From: Bacillota bacterium
GTDB lineage: Bacteria; Bacillota_E; Sulfobacillia; Sulfobacillales; Sulfobacillaceae
NCBI GenBank assembly: GCA_021802375.1
Contig: JAKAAL010000065.1
Coordinates: 1-11,292, forward strand
Reading direction: 5' to 3'
Length of the DNA stretch: 11,292 bases
Positions 1-5,934 of this stretch are shown here, piece after piece (within the stretch, counting starts at the first letter, position 1; each line of letters begins with the position of its first letter). The notes under the pieces are model-generated. The model had not been told where the DNA came from, did no database searches, and saw only the letters and a program-made list of their open reading frames with translations. The position numbers and the translations under genes are program-made.

Positions 1-379
1 GAGTCTGGTCAAAAAAGGACAGAGCCGTTTCTTGAATTTTGTCAAACAGTTCTACGCGCAAGGTTTGAATGATTTCTAGTGCTAACATTTGAAACAATAA
101 CAGTTGGAAAACGTTTAGCCCTGATGTGGTCACGACGAGGCCCATATACCCCACGGAAAGCGCGACCATCACATTTTCCGGAAAGTGATGGGGGATAAGG
201 TATTGATCAATAAAAATCTTAATTAAAATAGGTTGGAACACATCTGTGGCTGTGGCAACTAATAATATGGTAAGGGAAAGTGCCACCTTTCCACGGTGTG
301 GTAGCATGTATCGCAACAGACGAGCAAAAATCCCTCGGTTTTGGGAAGGTTGTGGGTAGTTAAGCAACTCAGCGCTCAA
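1..379 (-). CDS. ABC exporter half-transporter, YheH/BmrD-like, N-terminal part (cut by window edge)
   Basis: This is the second gene of a minus-strand ABC exporter operon; only about 126 N-terminal codons are present and it continues past the left edge. The translation begins (M)SAELLNYPQPSQNRG and has hydrophobic membrane segments (around VALSLTILLVATATDVFQP and later LVVTTSGLNVFQLLLFQML), then LRVELFDKIQETALSFFDQT, which is the usual membrane-domain coupling-helix region of type IV ABC exporters. The start is read as TTG at 379-377, overlapping the TGA stop of the upstream gene in the sequence TTGA, behind an excellent ribosome binding site. The arrangement implies translational coupling and a heterodimer with the upstream subunit, as in Bacillus YheI/YheH (BmrC/BmrD). 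By analogy this subunit should carry the consensus catalytic glutamate, but its nucleotide-binding domain lies outside the window. The family call is secure; the YheH-type assignment rests on gene order and partner. Confidence 0.85.
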   Translation of the reverse strand, partial: MSAELLNYPQPSQNRGIFARLLRYMLPHRGKVALSLTILLVATATDVFQPILIKIFIDQYLIPHHFPENVMVALSVGYMGLVVTTSGLNVFQLLLFQMLALEIIQTLRVELFDKIQETALSFFDQT

Positions 380-2217
380 CGGCCCTCACCTCCTTGTTCT
401 ACCAGCGATTCCAATTGCTGGCGCTGATACATGTTGTAATACCGGCCTGGTCTGGCTAGCAGAGATTGGTGGGTGCCTCGTTCCACAATCGTGCCTTGTT
501 CTAGGACGATGATTTGATCTGCGTGTTCCACCGTACTCAATCGATGGGTGGCAATCAAGGTGGTACGTCCCACTCGATTTTTCTTCAGTTCGTCAAGAAT
601 TTGAGTTTCGGTTTGGGCATCCACTGCCGACAAGGTGTCGTCTAGTAACAAAATTTCGGCATCTTGCAGCAGAGCCCGAGCAATCGAAATGCGCTGTTTT
701 TGCCCTCCTGACAAAGAGACGCCTCGTTCACCGACGACGGTGCGGTAACCATTGGGAAAACGCATGATGTCCTGGTGAACATCGGCAATTTTAGCGTTGC
801 GCTCGATTGCTGCTTGACTGGCATCAGGGTTGGCGAAGGCGATATTTTCCGCAATCGTGGCTGAGAAGAGGAAGTTGTCTTGGGACGCGTACGCTATCGC
901 GCGGCGCAATCCCCGTAAGGTTACCTGATAAATGGAGTGGCCGCCAATTTCAATATCCCCGTCAGCCACATCAAATTCCCGTAATAACAGGCGCATTAGG
1001 GTAGTTTTACCGGCACCGGTTCGACCGACAATGCCGAGCGTCTCTCCCTGGCGTACGGTTAATTGAATATCTTGCAACGCTTTTGCAGAACCATCCGGAT
1101 AGCAGAATCGTCGAACCTGATAGTGAATGTCTCCGCTAGGTACGATATCTTGGGCATCGGGATGGTCTTTCACCTCGGGGGCGATATTTAGCACAGTGGT
1201 CACACGATCATACGAAGCGCGTCCCCGCTCCACGATATTGAAGAGAAAGCCAAAAGCCAACATAGGCCAAATCAGTTGACCCAAATATAGGGTAAAAGTA
1301 GTCAACTGGCCTAGATTCAAGGTATGATGCACCACGAACACGGCGCCTACGGCAATCGAGAGAAAGTATGAAAAGCCAATGATTACAGAAATGGTGGGAT
1401 CAAACAATGAATCAATTCGAGCCACGGCAACATTTTTGGAAACCACATCACGAGACAATTGAACAAAATTCTTGCGTTCCCACGGCTCCTGACCAAAAGC
1501 CCGTACTATGCGGACCCCGGAAATGTACTCCTGTACCCTATCGTTAATGTCGGAAAATGCGGCCTGGGCCAGAGTAAAGCGATCATGCAACATCTTGCCA
1601 TAGCGTGATACGGCATATGCCATGATAGGCAATGGCAATAGCGAAATCACCGTCAATTTCCAACTAATGGTCAATACCATGGTGGTAATGACGACGGTTC
1701 CGGTGGTGATTGAATCCACCAAGGTCAAAACACCGTCGCCAGCAGTTTCCTGGATTGCCTGCACGTCATTGGTCGAATGGGCCATTAAATCCCCAATACG
1801 TTGCTGATGATAAAATTGCGGCGACATTAAGGTAAAATGTTGATACAGGCGGTTTCGCAAATCCGTTCCCAGTTGAATGGATCCCCCATACAACAACACG
1901 CGCCACCAGTAGCGGATGCCATAGGTCACTAAAGCTGTACCTAAAATGGCTAACAAAGCGTATACCAGATGTGCTTTTGTCAACGTTCGGTTGGTGAGTT
2001 GGTTGACGACAATTCCCACTACTCTGGGTGGAATCAAGGTTAATATAGCCACAATAATGAGAAGAACTATTCCGCCAAAATAGCGAGACCGATTCCGTTT
2101 AAAAAACCACATTAAATCCAGAAAAACGCGCACAAATGCCTGCCTTTCTCGCCTTGCTTGCAAAGAGGGTTGTTGCGGGTACAGGACAGACTCACAGTCG
2201 GAAATAAAGTAATCCAT
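376..2217 (-). CDS. Heterodimeric multidrug ABC exporter subunit, YheI/BmrC-like (degenerate catalytic site)
   Basis: A full-length half-transporter of 613 residues: a six-helix membrane domain (about residues 45-330, first helix near IVLLIIVAILTLIPPRVVG) followed by an ATPase domain. Visible motifs are Walker A GRTGAGKTT (398-406), Q-loop Gln446, signature LSGGQ (502-506), Walker B ILLLDD (522-527) and H-loop His558. The residue after the Walker B Asp is Asp527 where active ATPases have Glu. This is the hallmark of the degenerate-site subunit in heterodimeric exporters such as BmrCD, so the partner encoded just downstream should supply the catalytic Glu. Likely role: ATP-driven export of drugs or lipophilic compounds at the cytoplasmic membrane. 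The start is uncertain. ATG 2217 lacks a Shine-Dalgarno sequence but lies 8 nt after a -10-like TAGAAT, so translation may be near-leaderless. GTG at codon 29 follows a GAGAAAGG-type site, and Met36 begins the segment that looks conserved. Residues 1-28 may therefore not be translated. Confidence 0.93.
   Translation of the reverse strand: MDYFISDCESVLYPQQPSLQARRERQAFVRVFLDLMWFFKRNRSRYFGGIVLLIIVAILTLIPPRVVGIVVNQLTNRTLTKAHLVYALLAILGTALVTYGIRYWWRVLLYGGSIQLGTDLRNRLYQHFTLMSPQFYHQQRIGDLMAHSTNDVQAIQETAGDGVLTLVDSITTGTVVITTMVLTISWKLTVISLLPLPIMAYAVSRYGKMLHDRFTLAQAAFSDINDRVQEYISGVRIVRAFGQEPWERKNFVQLSRDVVSKNVAVARIDSLFDPTISVIIGFSYFLSIAVGAVFVVHHTLNLGQLTTFTLYLGQLIWPMLAFGFLFNIVERGRASYDRVTTVLNIAPEVKDHPDAQDIVPSGDIHYQVRRFCYPDGSAKALQDIQLTVRQGETLGIVGRTGAGKTTLMRLLLREFDVADGDIEIGGHSIYQVTLRGLRRAIAYASQDNFLFSATIAENIAFANPDASQAAIERNAKIADVHQDIMRFPNGYRTVVGERGVSLSGGQKQRISIARALLQDAEILLLDDTLSAVDAQTETQILDELKKNRVGRTTLIATHRLSTVEHADQIIVLEQGTIVERGTHQSLLARPGRYYNMYQRQQLESLVEQGGEGR
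386..395 (-). promoter_or_regulatory. Ribosome binding site fixing the TTG start of the second ABC gene
   Basis: On the minus strand this reads AAGGAGGTGA, a near-perfect anti-16S match, with GGAGG 9 nt before the TTG at 379. It lies inside the last codons of the upstream ABC gene. It decides the non-ATG start and supports coupled translation of the two subunits. Confidence 0.85.
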
Positions 2218-2225
2218 AGGTCATC

Positions 2226-2231
2226 ATTCTA
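2226..2231 (-). promoter_or_regulatory. Possible -10 element of the ABC exporter operon
   Basis: The minus strand reads TAGAAT, 8 nt before ATG 2217. A -35 at 17-nt spacing (ATGCAA) is poor. If used, transcription would start within about 2 nt of the ATG. Weak call by eye. Confidence 0.3.
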
Positions 2232-2351
2232 AAAGAGGATAGCACATATTGCATTTGCTAATCCAATAGGTTTCCTTTTCTCAAGGACTCAACTTCGAAG
2301 AATTCCGTAAGATTCGCCACTGTTTAAGGGGGTGACAAACAGGAGTTCCGA

Positions 2352-2645
2352 GTGGCCTGGGGGAATGCTGTGATGGAGATCGGGATGACGTTGTTGGTGA
2401 GTGTATTTTCGTCCACGGTAACGGCTCCAGGTTTTGCTCAATGAGCGCACGATTTCAGTGCATGGATCCGGCATACGTGGACGCATTTGTGGCAGATTAT
2501 GCCGGCCAATCCGCAATTGAGCCATGCGAGTGTCGTCGGGTGGATTCGGTGTGGACACTGGGATCCGACGCGGTTGTGGGAGGGGTGGGTTCGGTGGGCG
2601 GATGCCCACCTGTTGCTAGCCGGAGACTCAGACTTCCCCATTTAA
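2352..2645 (+). pseudogene. Broken small ORF with signal-peptide-like start and in-frame TGA
   Basis: A GTG at 2352 follows ACAGGAG with 6-nt spacing and opens a frame that reads (M)AWGNAVMEIGMTLLVSVFS..., ending APGFAQ before a TGA at 2442-2444. The hydrophobic stretch followed by an AxxFA-Q type end looks like a signal peptide. The same frame continues without a stop for another 66 codons to TAA at 2643, with segments such as PANPQLSHASVVGWIR and WVRWADAHLLLAGDSDF. The faint ESDF-like ending suggests, weakly, the N-terminal part of a secreted lytic-transglycosylase-type protein. A Trp-to-stop change or an assembly error would explain the TGA. It could equally be a chance open frame in G-rich DNA, since the Trp richness reflects many TGG triplets. 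No function is assigned. Confidence 0.25.
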
Positions 2646-2660
2646 TGTTTGTGTAAGGAT

Positions 2661-3115
2661 TCAAGCTTTCAGAACAAAATGCAATGCATAGCGAGAATCC
2701 GCAGGATGTCGCGGATCTTGGGCATTGATGAGCGCAAACAGGCCCGAGACAGCCTGAGCCCATCGCGGACGTGCAGGGCGTTCCAGGGTAATGGTCAAGA
2801 CCGTGCCCTCTTGGTGGACGGTGCCCCCCGCTTGTAGCAACCATCGTGCCAGACGCCGCTCATGGCGAGGATCAGGATACACCATCGCAAGTCGTTGCCG
2901 CAGCCAGTATTCGCCATTCATCGCCATGATGCGGCATGCATCTTGAAAGGCTTTGGCCTGGTAGTGAAAGGCCTTGCGGCGCTCTTCGGGCACGAGACCC
3001 CATAACACCACGGTTTCCGGGGCGGTCTCGTAGGCGGCATGGACTTCGGTGAGGCGTTGCTGTAACCGAGTCCACCGTGAGTGATGAGTGGAATCCGCGG
3101 AGGACGCGGTAGATT
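2661..3115 (-). pseudogene. C-terminal remnant of a DDE-type transposase
   Basis: The minus-strand frame ending at 2661 encodes about 145 residues that look like the tail of a transposase. Recognisable parts are ERRKAFHYQAKAFQDACRIMAMNGEYWLRQ, in which an Arg/Lys-rich helix leads to CRIMAMN-E-WL, then VYPDPRHERRLARWLLQAGG, then TITLERPARPRWAQA and LINAQDPRHPADSRYALHFV. This matches the general pattern of large transposases whose C-terminus reads 'D-IKM-AYRAE...LN-T...PGT-LRL-Y', from memory of that family. The N-terminal and catalytic parts are absent. The open frame continues upstream to 3326, but that part is antisense to the glycosyltransferase gene and its promoter and is not counted. The 5' boundary near 3115 is approximate, and no terminal inverted repeats were recognised. 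It is a relic of an insertion between the ABC operon and the glycosyltransferase operon. Confidence 0.5.
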
Positions 3116-3213
3116 CCTGGGGGTCAGAACACTCTCCCCTGAATGATGACCGCGACAGGGAGTTAAACCGATGACAAAATGAATTAGCCCAAACATTGAG
3201 GATCTTTTGGTCC

Positions 3214-3242
3214 TTGGAGTTAAGCTTTGGGTTGGGTATGAT
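3214..3242 (+). promoter_or_regulatory. Predicted promoter of the glycosyltransferase-murJ operon (leaderless)
   Basis: A -35-like TTGGAG (3214-3219) and a -10 TATGAT (3237-3242) are separated by exactly 17 bp. The -10 is followed by GTCTTC and then ATG at 3249, so transcription would begin at or next to the A of the start codon. This is the typical spacing of leaderless mRNAs and agrees with the lack of a convincing Shine-Dalgarno sequence before 3249. Confidence 0.5.
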
Positions 3243-3248
3243 GTCTTC

Positions 3249-4253
3249 ATGAACATGTCCGTTGCTATGGCCACATATAATGGCTCCCGTTATCTTTCCG
3301 AACAACTGGAGAGTCTGATTATTCAAGATCTTTTGCCGTGTGAGCTTGTGGTTTGTGATGATGGCTCCACAGATGATACCATGGCCTTACTCCACGAGTT
3401 CAAAAATGTTGCTCCGTTTCCCGTGCACGTCTACCAAAATGCGAACAGGCTGGGTTATGTCGACAATTTTCTTAAGGCAGCCAGTCTATGTCATGGTGAC
3501 TACATAAGTTTCTGCGACCAAGACGATGTCTGGCGCGCAACCAAGCTGCAGCGTCTGGCGGGTCAATTCCGTCGCAATGGTGCAGTGCTGGGAATTCATC
3601 AGGCGATCGTGGTACATAACGACTTATCACCAACAGATGCCCGTTTTCCCGTCATTGGGAAAACGGTTGTGGTCCCCGCTCAACGTCTGGGAGACGGCCC
3701 TTTAAAGAGTTTTCCCCTAGGGTTTGCGCTGACTGCTCACCGATCCGTGATAGCCCGCATTATTCCCCGTTTATCCGATTATCCGGAACGATTTAAGTTT
3801 TATTTTGGCCACGAAATGCCTATTTACCTGGCAGCTAGGGCTATGGGACCGGTGGTTTACTTGAATGAAACACTTACCCTATATCGACGTCATGAACAAA
3901 ACGTCACTTCGGGCAAGGGAGTGCAACAGCGGCCTTCGTGGACAGCATTGCAAAACAATGCGCAAGACTATATCGGATTTGCAACCCACGCAGAAACTCG
4001 AGCCGCGTTTTTAGAGTGGATGGCCGGTGAAGATACAGACCAGGTAGCCGACTATTTTAGACTCAATGCCAGCGTCAGTAGACGACTCGCCCGATTTATG
4101 AAATCCCGCGCAGCCTATTATGAAATCAAGGGCACTCTCACCCGGGTTCGCGCCCTTTACCGTATGGTGTTGCAAGGTGCCTATCAACCCCGACTAACTG
4201 GAGGTTTGGGATTGAAGAGTTGGGGCAAGGATCTTTACGCTATTTTTCGCTGA
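3249..4253 (+). CDS. Family 2 glycosyltransferase, rhamnosyltransferase-like
   Basis: A GT-A fold glycosyltransferase of 334 residues that transfers a sugar from a nucleotide-sugar donor, probably in the cytoplasm during envelope polysaccharide assembly. It begins with the family's first strand SVAMATYNGSRYLSEQLESL, then VVCDDGSTDDT (DDGS 37-40) for nucleotide binding, SFCDQDDVW (DQDD 90-93) for metal and acceptor, a GHEMPIYLAA segment (about 188-197) where the catalytic acid residue is expected, and YRRHEQN (212-218), like the YRxHxxN end motif of rhamnosyltransferase-type GT2 enzymes. The acceptor cannot be told. ATG 3249 is preferred because it puts the first strand at the N-terminus and fits the leaderless promoter. 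TTG 3207, behind a GAGG at 3198, would add 14 residues, and ATG 3255 is also possible. It stands 30 bp upstream of the MurJ-type flippase, suggesting joint work on a lipid-linked glycan. A transposase relic abuts its 5' side. Confidence 0.9.
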   Translation: MNMSVAMATYNGSRYLSEQLESLIIQDLLPCELVVCDDGSTDDTMALLHEFKNVAPFPVHVYQNANRLGYVDNFLKAASLCHGDYISFCDQDDVWRATKLQRLAGQFRRNGAVLGIHQAIVVHNDLSPTDARFPVIGKTVVVPAQRLGDGPLKSFPLGFALTAHRSVIARIIPRLSDYPERFKFYFGHEMPIYLAARAMGPVVYLNETLTLYRRHEQNVTSGKGVQQRPSWTALQNNAQDYIGFATHAETRAAFLEWMAGEDTDQVADYFRLNASVSRRLARFMKSRAAYYEIKGTLTRVRALYRMVLQGAYQPRLTGGLGLKSWGKDLYAIFR

Positions 4254-4266
4254 ATCGTACTTGCTT

Positions 4267-4275
4267 GGAAGGAGG
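4267..4275 (+). promoter_or_regulatory. Ribosome binding site for the CTG start of the MurJ-type gene
   Basis: GGAAGGAGG in the 30-bp gap after the glycosyltransferase stop. GGAGG ends 8 nt before CTG 4284. The only ATG/GTG/TTG in frame nearby is TTG 4359, about 80 nt away, which this site could not serve. The site therefore argues for initiation at CTG. Confidence 0.75.
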
Positions 4276-4283
4276 GCCTAGCA

Positions 4284-5858
4284 CTGAGCGAATATCAGAA
4301 ACCTACGCGGGTACGGGCCAGCCTAAAACGATCTGCAGGTATAGTATTTGTCTTCTCCTTGCTGTCTAAGCTTGGCGGATTAATTAGACAATTCGCTATG
4401 GCTTTGGTGTTTGGTACCACTGCTGCGAATGATGCCTGGCTTATTGCCTCGGTTATCCCCAATTTATTTTTTGGGTCTGTCAGTGGCGCGATCACGGTGA
4501 CCACAGTGCCGATTTTGTCTGAAGCCGATGCTCGATATTCCCAAGAGTCCACAAATATCTTTATTAGTCAGGCGTTGGTGGCGATTGGTGTCATTACCCT
4601 TTTGCTCAATATCATTGCCGAAATATTTGCGCCGCTGATAACGCGACTGGTGGCTCCGGGATTTAGAGGACATGAGCTTCAACTGGCCATAACGATGGCG
4701 CGCATTGTCATGCCGACTTTATGGATTCAAGCCTTGGCTGGATTTTTTAGTGGTATTTTGCAGCAACGCGAGCAATATTCTGCGCCGGCAGCGGTTCCGG
4801 TATTGATTAATATTGTGCGGATCCTGGGTATTGTGGTTTTAGGCCGCTTTATGGGGATAATCGGGGTGGCCGTGGGATTTACCGTGGGGACGGCATTGCA
4901 ATTTACTCTCCTTATTGGTCCGTTGAGGCGCACTAAGATTCGTCTGCGTCCTAGCCGGCGCCTTAATCATCCTTTGCTTAAGAAAATGGGACGAATTTCG
5001 GTACCCTATTTTGTCAATTCATCCGTTAATAGTGTAGAGATCATTGTTGACCGGCTTTTGTCCTCTTACCTCGTGACCGGAAGCATTGCGGCAATTAACT
5101 ATTCGTACACACTGGTGCAGGTGCCCCTAACACTTTTGTTAGCGCCCATTACCACTCCGTTGCTAACTCGTTTGTCGCAACAATACAGCGACGATGATCT
5201 TGATGAATTTCGCCATACTGCTTTCCGAGGCATGGAGTTGACACTTTTTATATTAGCCCCGGTAACTGTGTGGTTTATTACCTTGCGGATTCCCATTTTA
5301 GTGGTTTTGTTTCAACATGGGGCTTTCACCGCCGGTTCGACCCGACTTACCGCTACCACTCTCTTGGCATTCAGCCTAGGAATTCCTGGATTTGGCATGG
5401 TGTTCTATTTGAGAAATCTGTTTTTCGCTTCTAAAGATACCAAAGTGCCGGCTCGTTACGGCATTATTGCGATCATGTGCAATATCGCCGGAGATCTTAC
5501 CTTGGTGCATCTATGGCAAGCTGCCGGTTTGTCTCTGTCTACCAGCATTGCCAATTGGGTTAATGCGATATTAATGATGTTGCATTTGTTGAAAACAGGG
5601 GTGCTGAAATACAGTCAGTTCAAGAAGATTCTGTCCCCAATATTACTTGCGTCAATGGGTATGCTTGCGGCATGGGCCGTTGTTCGTCTCGGAATATCCC
5701 CGCTCCATCTTGGGTTGTTTGGTGAATTCGGCTGGGGTGCAGTCAACCTAGTGCTATCCGGTGTGGTGTACGTCTTCATTTTACGGCGTTGTAACAATGA
5801 GATGCTTGATTGGTTTGAAACGCTGATTAAAAAGCGACTGGTCTCATGGAACCGCTAG
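4284..5858 (+). CDS. murJ: MurJ/MviN-family lipid II flippase (apparent CTG start)
   Basis: A multi-pass membrane protein of the MOP superfamily that moves lipid-linked peptidoglycan precursor (lipid II) to the outer face of the cytoplasmic membrane. Read from CTG 4284 it has 524 residues, normal for MurJ; starting at TTG 4359 it would have 499 and lose the first part of the N-terminal helix. The N-terminus, SLKRSAGIVFVFSLLSKLGG followed by LIRQFAMALVFG, matches the MurJ pattern 'LSR-lG-iRe---A-vFG'. Arg35 and Asp50 (in NDAWLIA) correspond to the conserved Arg/Asp of the central cavity, and PNLFFGSVSGAI followed by TVTTVPILSEADA matches the conserved second-helix region. About 14 hydrophobic segments follow. 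It is the second gene of an operon with the glycosyltransferase, so export of an exopolysaccharide or other undecaprenyl-linked glycan (Wzx-like use of a MurJ paralogue) is an alternative to the housekeeping role. The family is near certain; the exact substrate is inference. Confidence 0.92.
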   Translation: MSEYQKPTRVRASLKRSAGIVFVFSLLSKLGGLIRQFAMALVFGTTAANDAWLIASVIPNLFFGSVSGAITVTTVPILSEADARYSQESTNIFISQALVAIGVITLLLNIIAEIFAPLITRLVAPGFRGHELQLAITMARIVMPTLWIQALAGFFSGILQQREQYSAPAAVPVLINIVRILGIVVLGRFMGIIGVAVGFTVGTALQFTLLIGPLRRTKIRLRPSRRLNHPLLKKMGRISVPYFVNSSVNSVEIIVDRLLSSYLVTGSIAAINYSYTLVQVPLTLLLAPITTPLLTRLSQQYSDDDLDEFRHTAFRGMELTLFILAPVTVWFITLRIPILVVLFQHGAFTAGSTRLTATTLLAFSLGIPGFGMVFYLRNLFFASKDTKVPARYGIIAIMCNIAGDLTLVHLWQAAGLSLSTSIANWVNAILMMLHLLKTGVLKYSQFKKILSPILLASMGMLAAWAVVRLGISPLHLGLFGEFGWGAVNLVLSGVVYVFILRRCNNEMLDWFETLIKKRLVSWNR

Positions 5859-5874
5859 AGTCTTTTGTTCATCC

Positions 5875-5917
5875 ACAAAGACCGTTCGCGCGATGTCATC
5901 TGGCGAACAGCCTTTGT
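5875..5917. terminator. Nested inverted repeat between convergent genes, possible bidirectional terminator
   Basis: Outer arms ACAAAG (5875-5880) and CTTTGT (5912-5917) enclose inner arms GTTCGC (5884-5889) and GCGAAC (5903-5908), with symmetrical 3-nt internal loops and a 13-nt apical loop. It sits in the 76-bp gap between the stops of murJ and the convergent peptidase gene, where a shared transcription end is expected. Neither strand has a clear T tract after the stem, so it is not a textbook intrinsic terminator and may instead be an mRNA 3'-end stabiliser or need Rho. Confidence 0.45.
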
Positions 5918-5934
5918 GAGACAGCAATTAAGGT

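Noticed and set aside
642..1807. Several ORFs of 60-70 codons overlapping the ABC exporter gene on the same and opposite strands
   Set aside because: They are shadows of a clearly conserved ABC transporter; none has protein-like composition of its own.
2289..2844. Minus- and plus-strand ORFs of 62-115 codons across 2289-2844
   Set aside because: Rich in Pro, His, Ser and Arg, with no recognisable motif; they overlap the better plus-strand frame at 2352-2645 and the transposase relic.
3110..3326. N-terminal 70 codons of the minus-strand ORF that ends at 2661
   Set aside because: This part is antisense to the glycosyltransferase start and promoter and shows no transposase similarity; only the C-terminal part is kept.
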